Made by a program: the position numbers and the translations under genes. From Pontiella desulfatans (lineage in GTDB: Bacteria; Verrucomicrobiota; Kiritimatiellia; Kiritimatiellales; Pontiellaceae), in contig JARFRL010000047.1 of assembly GCA_029287275.1 (NCBI GenBank), positions 1-6,575 of the forward strand: a stretch of 6,575 nucleotides of DNA, in the 5' to 3' direction. Shown piece after piece: positions 1 to 5,696 of this stretch. How positions within the stretch are numbered: the stretch's first letter is position 1; the number at the start of each line of letters is the position of its first letter. The notes under the pieces were generated by a model that made no database searches, was not told the origin of the DNA, and worked only from the letters and a program-made list of their open reading frames with translations.

Positions 1-20
1 ACACGGAACAAGGCGAATAA
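1..20 (+). other. Possible 3' tail of an upstream operon gene
   Basis: A frame open from base 3 reads T-E-Q-G-E and ends in a TAA at 18-20, three bases before the ATG of the adaptor gene. Stop-to-start spacing this tight is typical of operons, and MacA/MacB pairs are often preceded by a TolC-like outer-membrane factor gene. Only five codons are visible, so the gene cannot be identified and the stop could be chance. Confidence 0.25.
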
Positions 21-23
21 CTT

Positions 24-1202
24 ATGAAAAAGACTATCAAATGGATCATGGTGCTGGCGGTGTTGGCCGGTGGAGGCTGGTGGTTTTACAGCGCTAAGAT
101 TAAAAAGACCGACGCCAACGAGCCAACGTACGATAGGGCTAATGCGGAAGTTAAGGATCTGATCATAAAAGTGGAGTCCACCGGGGAGATCCAGCCTCGA
201 AACCGACTCGATGTCAAACCGCCGATTGCCGGCCGGCTTGAGCAACTTTTGCTTGATGAAGGCGATACGGTGGGGAAGGGCCAGATCATTGGATGGGTTA
301 GCTCTACCGAACGCGCCACGTTGCTTGATGCCGCTTTGGCAACCAGCGAGGAAGAGCTGGCCTATTGGGAAGAACTCTACAAGCCAACCCCGCTCATTTC
401 GCCGATCGAAGGTACGGTGATCGCTCGCAATTTCGAGCCCGGCCAGTCGATCAATGCAAACGATGCCGTGGTGGTGATTGCGGACAACCTGATTGTTATC
501 GCCAATCTTGATGAAACGGATATTGGGCAGATCAAGGCCGGGCAATCGGTAAAGGTGCGGCTTGAAGCCTACCCCGACCGGGAGTTTGTATGCGAAGTGG
601 AAAAGATCGCTTACGACGCTCGGCTGGTGAGCAACGTGACCATGTATGAAATCGATGTGCGGCCCGAGCGCCTTCCGCCTTTTGCGCGTAGCGGAATGAC
701 CGCGAATCTTGAGTTTATCATCGAGGAAAAGCAGGGAGTGCTGGTGTTGCCTGCCTCGGCCATTCAGCAAAAATCGGCCCCGGCGCCGTCCGGTTCCAAC
801 GAAGGTTCGGCCGCGGCTTCGCCGACCGCCGACGGTGGCCCGGACCCGGACCGCCGACAGATAATGATCGAGCGGATGCGGGAGCGCGGTATGTCGGAAG
901 CCGAGATCAAGGAGCGACTTGCCCAGTTCGCCGCCGGTGGAGGAGCGCGGGGTGAAGGTGGAGGCCGCCGCGCTGGTCGTAGCCGTGGTGGCGAAATAAG
1001 CTATGTGCTTATCGATTCGGGCCAATCCAAAGAGCCGGAAGAGCTGATTATCAAGACAGGGCTTAGCGATGGTTCCTTTACTGAAATAACTGAAGGGCTT
1101 GAAGAAGGCGACGAAGTTCTTATTCCCCGCGTTAATCTAGGGGGCGGTCGATCCTCCGGAAGCAATCCTCTGATGGGTGGAGTAGGAGGCCGCCGAGGAT
1201 GA
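24..1202 (+). CDS. macA: MacA/HlyD-family periplasmic adaptor of an ABC efflux pump
   Basis: This membrane-fusion protein would link the inner-membrane transporter encoded next to it with an outer-membrane channel. Residues 7-22 are a hydrophobic, Trp-rich N-terminal anchor or uncleaved signal. A lipoyl-like barrel-sandwich domain is split between about 59-92 and 124-156; the second half carries the familiar SPIEGTV-x9-GQSI pattern. A beta-barrel domain follows at about 157-235. The membrane-proximal domain (236-248 and 325-370) is interrupted by a low-complexity insert at 249-324. Only about 30 residues separate the two lipoyl halves, so the long coiled-coil hairpin of E. coli MacA is almost absent. 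The tail after 372 is Gly/Ser/Arg-rich. The ATG is preceded by a modest AAGGCG at 10-15. The gene overlaps macB by 4 bases, which implies translational coupling. The family call is firm, but the exported substrate is unknown. MacA is the best subfamily match because of the MacB partner. Confidence 0.9.
   Translation: MKKTIKWIMVLAVLAGGGWWFYSAKIKKTDANEPTYDRANAEVKDLIIKVESTGEIQPRNRLDVKPPIAGRLEQLLLDEGDTVGKGQIIGWVSSTERATLLDAALATSEEELAYWEELYKPTPLISPIEGTVIARNFEPGQSINANDAVVVIADNLIVIANLDETDIGQIKAGQSVKVRLEAYPDREFVCEVEKIAYDARLVSNVTMYEIDVRPERLPPFARSGMTANLEFIIEEKQGVLVLPASAIQQKSAPAPSGSNEGSAAASPTADGGPDPDRRQIMIERMRERGMSEAEIKERLAQFAAGGGARGEGGGRRAGRSRGGEISYVLIDSGQSKEPEELIIKTGLSDGSFTEITEGLEEGDEVLIPRVNLGGGRSSGSNPLMGGVGGRRG
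1184..1189 (+). promoter_or_regulatory. Shine-Dalgarno site for macB inside the end of macA
   Basis: A perfect AGGAGG lies 9 bases before the macB ATG at 1199, within the Gly-rich last codons of macA. It fixes the macB start in the ATGA overlap with the macA stop codon (1200-1202). A second GAGG at 1195-1198 is too close to the ATG to serve. Confidence 0.7.
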
Positions 1203-3157
1203 TCAAGGTTGAAAATCTTCGGAAAACCTACCAGATGGGTGAGGTTGAAGTGCGGGCGCTTGATGGCGTGTCGCTCACCGTGGAGCAGGGTGAATATGTT
1301 GCCATCATTGGTGCTTCGGGTTCCGGGAAATCGACCCTGATGCATATCCTCGGTTTGCTCGATGTTCCGGATGCGGGCTTGTTCGAGATCGACGGTACTG
1401 ATGTTACGCAGTTTTCGGAGAACGAACTGGCGGCCTTTCGCAATCGTGTGATGGGTTTTGTGTTCCAGCAGTTCAACCTGTTGAAGCGCACCAGTGCGCT
1501 TGAGAACGTGGGCCTTCCCCTGATCTATGCCCACAACGGAAAGAAGAATGACGCCGCGGTAAACATGCTGGATCTAGTTGGTCTTGGAGATCGCATGTCG
1601 CATCATCCAAATGAGCTTTCCGGCGGGCAGCAGCAACGCGTGGCCATCGCCCGGGCATTGGTAAACAATCCATCGATCATATTTGCCGACGAACCGACCG
1701 GCAACCTCGACTCCAAAAGCGCCAAGGAAATCATGCAGGTGATGAGTGAACTGCATGCACAGGGATTGACCATTATTCTGGTTACGCACGACTCCAATGT
1801 GGCCAACCATGCGCAACGTATCATCGAAATCAAGGACGGGAAAATCCTAGCAGATTTCAAGAACCCCGATTCACCCGAAATTCCTGCGGTTGACAAGGCG
1901 CCGGAGGCGGAATCTGTGATTGCCGGATTTGGTATGCACAGTATTCGCGAAGGCTTCACGCTGGTGAAGCAGTCCCTGCGGTCGTTGAATGCCAACAAGG
2001 TGAGGACGGCACTTTCCGCGCTCGGCATCATGATTGGTGTGGCGGCGGTCATTACAACCGTCGCGGTTGGCAACGGGGCAAAGATAGCGGTGGAGGAGCA
2101 AATGAGTCGTTTAGGCTCGAACCTGATGGTTCTCTATCCCCAGCGTCGCTCGCGCGGCGGGGTGCAGCAGGCCCGTGGCTCGGGCTCGCGGCTCGAGGTC
2201 GGCGACATCGAAGCCATTCGCGAAGAAGTTCCGCACGTCATGCGCGTAAGCGGCACGGTGGATAACAATGCTCAGTTGAAGGTTGGAAACAAAAACTGGA
2301 ATTGCCGTGTGACGGGCGTGGAGGTTGATTATGAAGTCATGCGCGCCACGGAACCGCAACTGGGCCGGTTTTTTACGGCGGCGGAAAACAATGGGCGCGA
2401 ACGGGTTGTCTTGCTTGGGCTGACGCCGGTCAAGGAGCTGTTTGATGGACAAAATCCTATTGGCCGCGAGATCAAGATCGACCGGCAGACGTTCACGGTG
2501 ATCGGTGTATTGCCGGAGAAGGGAAGCAGTGGGTTTCGTGATTATGACGATGCGGCGATCATTCCTTTGAATACGGCCATGAAACGGCTCTTTGGCGAGG
2601 ATTATGTCGAGCGCATAGAAATACAGGCGGATCATTCCGACAACATGGAGCGGATACAGACTGATGCGCTTGCCCTCATGGATAAACGGCATCGTACCGG
2701 AACGCAGAATGAAGCGTTCGATATCCGGAACCTGGCGGAGATCCAGGATGCCTACTCTGAAACCAGCAAGGTCATGTCGCTTCTCTTGTCGAGTATCGCA
2801 TCCATCGCGTTGGTCGTCGGCGGCATCGGCATTATGAACATTATGCTCGTTTCGGTCACGGAACGTACCCGCGAAGTGGGCCTCCGCAAGGCGTTGGGCG
2901 CGCGGCGCAACGACATTATGATGCAGTTTCTGATCGAGGCGCTGATCATCAGTTTTTTCGGAGGGTGTCTTGGCGTCGCTCTGGGTGGGGGTGCCGGATA
3001 TTTGGTAGAACGCTTCGCCTCGATGCCGGTCCTGTTCACGCAGGATTCGATCATGCTTGCATTCATCTTCTCTGCGGTCATCGGTATCGTCTTCGGCATC
3101 TGGCCGGCGCGTAAAGCCGCGTTGCTCAATCCGATCGAAGCGTTGCGCTACGAGTGA
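1199..3157 (+). CDS. macB: MacB-type ABC transporter, fused ATPase and permease
   Basis: This is the energy-providing inner-membrane part of a tripartite MacAB-type pump, which moves substrates from the periplasm outward by a mechanotransmission cycle. At 652 residues it matches the family's usual length. The N-terminal ATPase (about 1-220) has Walker A GASGSGKST (38-46), Q-loop Gln90, signature LSGGQQQR (140-147), Walker B IIFADEP with Glu165, and the H-loop His197. A linker (about 220-245) leads to TM1 (about 270-292), then a large periplasmic domain (about 293-525) of the MacB_PCD type. TM2 (about 526-550), TM3 (about 575-603) and TM4 (about 615-638) form the FtsX-like permease. The cytoplasmic segment TERTREVGLRKALGAR (554-569) is the family's coupling region. 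All catalytic motifs are intact. Known MacB substrates include macrolides, peptides, lipoproteins and protoporphyrin; nothing here identifies which one applies. Confidence 0.95.
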   Translation: MIKVENLRKTYQMGEVEVRALDGVSLTVEQGEYVAIIGASGSGKSTLMHILGLLDVPDAGLFEIDGTDVTQFSENELAAFRNRVMGFVFQQFNLLKRTSALENVGLPLIYAHNGKKNDAAVNMLDLVGLGDRMSHHPNELSGGQQQRVAIARALVNNPSIIFADEPTGNLDSKSAKEIMQVMSELHAQGLTIILVTHDSNVANHAQRIIEIKDGKILADFKNPDSPEIPAVDKAPEAESVIAGFGMHSIREGFTLVKQSLRSLNANKVRTALSALGIMIGVAAVITTVAVGNGAKIAVEEQMSRLGSNLMVLYPQRRSRGGVQQARGSGSRLEVGDIEAIREEVPHVMRVSGTVDNNAQLKVGNKNWNCRVTGVEVDYEVMRATEPQLGRFFTAAENNGRERVVLLGLTPVKELFDGQNPIGREIKIDRQTFTVIGVLPEKGSSGFRDYDDAAIIPLNTAMKRLFGEDYVERIEIQADHSDNMERIQTDALALMDKRHRTGTQNEAFDIRNLAEIQDAYSETSKVMSLLLSSIASIALVVGGIGIMNIMLVSVTERTREVGLRKALGARRNDIMMQFLIEALIISFFGGCLGVALGGGAGYLVERFASMPVLFTQDSIMLAFIFSAVIGIVFGIWPARKAALLNPIEALRYE

Positions 3158-4014
3158 TCGTCCAACCACCGAAGCATGAAGGAGAGCACCGCCTTCCGCT
3201 CCGGTTCGTTGTGCGGCTCGTGCCTCAAGCCTTCCCAAAGCTTGAACACGTGTTCCGACTTCAGGTTCTCCACGAATTCCGCCGTCGCGGCGGGCGAGGT
3301 GATCTGGTCCTCCGCGCCGTGAATCAGCAGGAGCGGCGTATCAATCTCGCCGGCCCGTTTCAGCAACCGCTCGCCGTGATCGACCATGTCGACCGCGAGG
3401 CTGGGCGAAACGCGGTCGTGCGTGAGCGGGTCGTTTCGATAGGCGCGAACCACGTTGAGGTCCCGCGACAGTTCCTTGTCGTCGAGTCCGCTGGGCATGG
3501 CGATTTCGAGCCCGCCGCGTTTCATGAGTTTCAAGAGCCGGGTTTGCCAAGCGGGCGGCGCGAACGCGAGTCGGAGCAACGGCGCGGTGATGATCGCCCC
3601 GGCCAATTTCGGCTTGTTCTCCACGATGTGATTCAGCGCCAGATTGCCTCCCAGACTGTGCCCATAGAGGAAGCAAGGGAGGTTCGGATGGCGAAGGCGC
3701 GCGGTTTCCAGAAGCTGGGAAATGTCGCCCATCAAAAGGTCGTAGCTCTTGGCGTGGCCGCGGCGGCCTTCCGACAGGCCGTGCCCGCGCAGATCGGTCG
3801 AAAGCAACGCGACCCCGTGCTCCGCGAAACAGTCGCCGACGTGATCATAACGTCCGCCGTGCTCGCCCAATCCGTGGACGAGGCCAACCACCGCGCGCGG
3901 CTTCGCGGCGGCCCATTCCCTTCCATGAAGCGAGAGCCCGTCCGGTGTGGTTAAGGTGAATTCGTTGAGTCGCGCGCGGGAGGAAACGATGGGAGATGGG
4001 AGCGGGTTGGGCAT
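3148..4014 (-). CDS. Alpha/beta hydrolase, monoacylglycerol lipase/lysophospholipase-like
   Basis: This is a soluble serine hydrolase of the Hydrolase_4 / PldB group, which cleaves monoacylglycerols or lysophospholipids. The 288 residues have no signal peptide, so it probably acts in the cytoplasm. The oxyanion motif HGLGEH is at 47-52. The conserved TDLRGHGLSEG at 73-83 is typical of this group. The nucleophile elbow GHSLG (118-122) places the serine at 120. The likely acid is Asp236 in HGAEDQITS, and the likely catalytic histidine is His265 in LRHEPHNE, matching the pattern around the histidine of human monoacylglycerol lipase. The start has only a weak GGAA upstream. The gene follows the lipoprotein gene after 44 bases, a gap that contains a strong hairpin. 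Its 3' end overlaps that of macB by 10 bases in convergent orientation. The fold and class are secure; the exact substrate is not. Confidence 0.88.
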   Translation of the reverse strand: MPNPLPSPIVSSRARLNEFTLTTPDGLSLHGREWAAAKPRAVVGLVHGLGEHGGRYDHVGDCFAEHGVALLSTDLRGHGLSEGRRGHAKSYDLLMGDISQLLETARLRHPNLPCFLYGHSLGGNLALNHIVENKPKLAGAIITAPLLRLAFAPPAWQTRLLKLMKRGGLEIAMPSGLDDKELSRDLNVVRAYRNDPLTHDRVSPSLAVDMVDHGERLLKRAGEIDTPLLLIHGAEDQITSPAATAEFVENLKSEHVFKLWEGLRHEPHNEPERKAVLSFMLRWLDDHS

Positions 4015-4029
4015 GGTTTCCGTTGAAGT

Positions 4030-4066
4030 TCAAACCGCGCGGACGCGGTTCGAGTTTTTCATTTTT
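4030..4066 (+). terminator. Hairpin plus T-tract, terminator-like on the plus strand
   Basis: A perfect 7-bp stem AACCGCG (4033-4039) / CGCGGTT (4044-4050) encloses the loop CGGA. Two more pairs form beyond an A/C mismatch. On the plus strand it is followed by GTTTTTCATTTTTC, the pattern of a Rho-independent terminator. No plus-strand gene ends nearby; macB ends about 870 bases upstream. On the minus strand the same stem gains a G-U pair to reach 10 bp and sits between the lipoprotein stop and the hydrolase start, but has no U-tract after it. Part of the T-run is explained by the E/K codons ending the lipoprotein gene. Confidence 0.4.
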
Positions 4067-4589
4067 CTTCCTCCCGCCTGGCGCGCTGAAAGCGCCCGAC
4101 GGCGTCCTTGAACAGATCCGGATGGTCGATGTTTTCCAGAAACACGGCGCGTAGTTCCTCCGAGGTTTTGTAGTCGTCGGAAACCACCTTTTCATTGAGC
4201 AGCCACACGTCGAGAGTCCCGTTCGTGATGGCGTAGGACACCACGTGAAAGAGACCCTTTTCGTCCGCGTCCACCGGGCCTTCGGCGGTGCCGATGGCTT
4301 CGAGTTGCACGCAGGCCTTGCTCCCGATTTGGATGGGATAGCCGCGGTAATAGATTCCTTCGTCGTTGGTCGGGTAGTGGATTAGATATTCCGTGTCCGA
4401 ATACCGCGCCACGATCAAACGCGCGTCCTCCTCCGGCGCCACGCCCTCTTCAGGAACGAGCTTCCAAAGCCCGAGGAATTCCGCGTCGATCGGGATCGTG
4501 GGCTCGGTCACGAGCGGCGCTTCGTATTCGCATCCCGCGATCAAGAGGACCGCGGCGGCCATGGCTGTTGCTGCTGTTTTCTTTTTCAT
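4059..4589 (-). CDS. Small putative outer-membrane lipoprotein of unknown function
   Basis: The 176 residues start with a lipoprotein signal: MKKK, a hydrophobic Ala/Leu stretch, and the lipobox LIAGC with the lipidated cysteine at 20. The +2 residue is Glu rather than Asp, so under the E. coli rule it would be sent to the outer membrane. The mature part (21-176) is acidic and has alternating hydrophobic residues suggesting a small beta-rich domain (FLGLWKLV at 38-45, LIVARYSDTEYLIHY at 58-72, LDVWLLNEK at 126-134). A charged helical end RARREEEK follows. I recognise no family. A GGAG at 4597-4600 lies 7 bases before the ATG, and the barrel ORF stops 3 bases upstream, so the two are likely co-transcribed. 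The protein may assist or accompany the barrel protein, but that is inference from position only. Confidence 0.8.
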   Translation of the reverse strand: MKKKTAATAMAAAVLLIAGCEYEAPLVTEPTIPIDAEFLGLWKLVPEEGVAPEEDARLIVARYSDTEYLIHYPTNDEGIYYRGYPIQIGSKACVQLEAIGTAEGPVDADEKGLFHVVSYAITNGTLDVWLLNEKVVSDDYKTSEELRAVFLENIDHPDLFKDAVGRFQRARREEEK

Positions 4590-4592
4590 TTT

Positions 4593-5525
4593 TTATCTCC
4601 GGTCATCACGGAAAGATGGATCAGAACGAGGCGGGTTCCGCGCTCTCCCCCGCGCCGAAAAAGACGCCACCGTCGCTTTTCCTGCTTCAGCGGTTAGAAT
4701 ACTCAGTCGGTTGTTTTTGTCCAGTAACGAGCTTTGATGGAACTTCCGCTCCACATACCCGACCTGGCTCGGCGGAGCCGGAATGTCTAGGGTTGGTTCG
4801 TTGGCGCGAAGTCCTCTCGGGGTAAACGCGCCGAGATCCCTTTCCCGGCACGGGTAGCCACCCGGTTCGTTCCGGCCCATCAGCGCGGTGGACGATTCCA
4901 GGTCGAACCGGTTCGGGCCTTTCCACTGATGCCACAAAAACCCGATGGACGCGGTGAGGGCCTGGTGCGTCTGGGAGCCCGCCACGCCGTGGCTGTAGCT
5001 CAGCGCGGGGGTGAGGGACCAGTTGCCGGACAAATGGATGTCCCACCCCACGCCGGCGACGGCCGTCCATCCTTGCTCGTCGTAATACCCGTGGGAGGTT
5101 TTCCACCAGTGGTCCATGTAGCCGCCCCCGAGTTTCAGAAACAGGCCGCGATCGTGGTAGGGGTAGACGCGCGTGAACGCTAGAATCTGGCTCAGCCCCT
5201 CGCCCGCGGGTTCTTCGGCGCGTTCGTTGTCGGGCGGCCAGTAGGGGTTCCACACGTAGGTGTCGCTGTCGGGGGAAATGAGCCAACCGCCGATTTCCAA
5301 TCCGATCGCCACGTTGGGATTGATGGCGTAGCCGCCGAAGAACTCCATGTAAAGCCGCGCGGTCGCGTCGTCGACGCCGTTCGTGTGGCTGAACGTCCGC
5401 TCGAGGTACGCGCCGCCGAGGCCGCCGCCCCAAAAAAATCCCTCGCGCCGCTCCAACTCGCTCGCGGCGAGACCGCGGATCGCGATGACGCTGATTAGAA
5501 TGAGTATCGGTCCGCCGCGTTTCAT
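4593..5525 (-). CDS. Outer-membrane beta-barrel protein with an atypical C-terminal tail
   Basis: The N-terminus (1-21) is a signal peptide with a likely cut near GLAAS. Residues about 28-201 show amphipathic strands with Gly and aromatic residues separated by polar loops (for example FWGGGLGGAYLERTF, NVAIGLEIGGWLI, GLFLKLGGGYMDHWW, LTASIGFLWHQW). This fits an 8-strand OmpA/OmpW-like or porin-family barrel. The strand ending at Trp201 looks like the natural C-terminal strand. Residues 202-310 are unlike a barrel: rich in Arg, Pro and Ser, and encoded with AGA, CTA and TTA codons that are scarce in the barrel part. This tail may be read-through into former intergenic DNA, a lost stop or a frameshift. 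The start is supported by a perfect AGGAGG six bases upstream. The gene is followed 3 bases later by a lipoprotein gene. Function is unknown; the barrel call is good, the reality of the tail doubtful. Confidence 0.75.
   Translation of the reverse strand: MKRGGPILILISVIAIRGLAASELERREGFFWGGGLGGAYLERTFSHTNGVDDATARLYMEFFGGYAINPNVAIGLEIGGWLISPDSDTYVWNPYWPPDNERAEEPAGEGLSQILAFTRVYPYHDRGLFLKLGGGYMDHWWKTSHGYYDEQGWTAVAGVGWDIHLSGNWSLTPALSYSHGVAGSQTHQALTASIGFLWHQWKGPNRFDLESSTALMGRNEPGGYPCRERDLGAFTPRGLRANEPTLDIPAPPSQVGYVERKFHQSSLLDKNNRLSILTAEAGKATVASFSARGRARNPPRSDPSFRDDRR
4597..4600 (-). promoter_or_regulatory. Shine-Dalgarno GGAG for the lipoprotein gene
   Basis: GGAG on the minus strand sits 7 bases before the ATG ending at 4589. 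It lies in the last sense codons of the barrel ORF, whose TAA (4593-4595) falls in the spacer. Terminating and initiating ribosomes would meet here, allowing translational coupling if the long tail is really translated. Confidence 0.5.
4658..4680 (-). terminator. Weak bidirectional terminator-like hairpin inside the barrel ORF tail
   Basis: On the minus strand AAAAGCGACG is followed by the loop GTGG and CGTCTTTT, with one more T after. The core is GACG/CGTC (4671-4674 with 4663-4666). Alternatively the flanking AAAAG/CTTTT arms pair around a small bulge. An A-tract, short stem and T-tract is the form of a bidirectional Rho-independent terminator. It would fit if the barrel gene originally ended upstream. 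The core stem is short, so it may not be functional. Confidence 0.3.
4803..4836. repeat. Two interleaved 6-bp inverted repeats
   Basis: GGCGCG (4803-4808) pairs with CGCGCC (4827-4832), and TCTCGG (4815-4820) pairs with CCGAGA (4831-4836). The right arms share 4831-4832, so in RNA they are alternative or pseudoknot-like pairings. Another small hairpin, GGCTC-GGCG-GAGCC, lies at 4766-4779. All are in the tail region of the barrel ORF. Confidence 0.4.
4904..4915. repeat. 12-bp perfect palindrome, with a third half-site nearby
   Basis: CGAACCGGTTCG is a perfect palindrome. A further copy of its right part, CCGGTTCG, lies at 4862-4869, giving an 8-bp inverted repeat with 4904-4911. It falls just after the codons for the last predicted barrel strand. 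It could be chance in GC-rich coding DNA, a structured 3' end or a protein-binding site. Confidence 0.35.
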
Positions 5526-5531
5526 CGCGCG

Positions 5532-5537
5532 CCTCCT
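5532..5537 (-). promoter_or_regulatory. Shine-Dalgarno AGGAGG for the barrel gene
   Basis: A perfect AGGAGG on the minus strand is separated by 6 bases (CGCGCG) from the ATG at 5523-5525. It firmly supports this start codon and suggests efficient translation. Confidence 0.7.
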
Positions 5538-5575
5538 ATCTTAACGACGAGAGACGCTGACGCATCAGCCGTGCC

Positions 5576-5606
5576 AGTATAGGTCGGGTATCCTAACGGT
5601 TACCAA
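5576..5606 (-). promoter_or_regulatory. Candidate sigma-70-type promoter for the barrel-lipoprotein-hydrolase unit
   Basis: On the minus strand TATACT (5576-5581) resembles a -10 box. TTGGTA (5601-5606) could be a -35 box, but the 19-base spacer is longer than ideal. Transcription would start near 5569 and leave a leader of about 43 bases. An AT-rich palindrome lies further upstream. The boxes are only approximate and the host's sigma-factor preferences are unknown. Confidence 0.3.
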
Positions 5607-5624
5607 TGGATGTGGTTGCGATTT

Positions 5625-5641
5625 TTTATATTAAATATAAA
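5625..5641. repeat. AT-only 8-bp inverted repeat with a 1-base centre
   Basis: TTTATATT (5625-5632), A5633 and AATATAAA (5634-5641) form a perfect inverted repeat made only of A and T in a GC-rich region. It lies in the 171-base gap between hemH and the barrel gene, about 55-70 bases upstream of the candidate transcription start. It could be an operator, an UP-like element, or part of the hemH 3' end. It does not match the Fur box consensus. Confidence 0.45.
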
Positions 5642-5667
5642 CACCGCGTTGGCGACGTTTCTCGCGG
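5633..5667 (-). terminator. Possible weak hemH terminator
   Basis: Reading the minus strand after the hemH stop (5697-5699), CCGCG (5663-5667) can pair with CGCGG (5644-5648) over a 14-base loop that itself contains a CGT/ACG pairing. TGTTTATATTT follows. The stem is short and the loop long, so termination may be inefficient and hemH could read through into the barrel gene. Confidence 0.22.
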
Positions 5668-5696
5668 GGGCCGCGCGCGTGGAATGCCGGTCGACT

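Noticed and set aside
2111..3238. Open frame of 375 codons on the minus strand opposite macB
   Set aside because: It is antisense to the strongly supported permease half of MacB. Its translation is full of Arg, His, Asp and Gln with no domain pattern, and it has no convincing ribosome site.
3154..3954. Open frame of 266 codons on the plus strand opposite the hydrolase gene
   Set aside because: The hydrolase has a full catalytic triad on the other strand. This frame is an Arg/Val-rich shadow caused by GC-rich codon use.
4631..4641. Short GCGG-GTT-CCGC hairpin near the end of the barrel ORF
   Set aside because: A four-base-pair stem is expected often by chance at this GC content.
4687..5433. 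Open frame of 248 codons on the minus strand overlapping the barrel gene
   Set aside because: Its translation is very Arg-rich and lacks a signal peptide. The frame of the barrel gene has a signal peptide, an AGGAGG site and clear strands. I considered whether it could hold the true C-terminus after a frameshift, but it shows no barrel strands either.
5663..5675. CGCGG-GGG-CCGCG hairpin downstream of hemH as a terminator
   Set aside because: The 5-bp stem has no T-tract after it on either strand and is easily explained by the GC-rich context.
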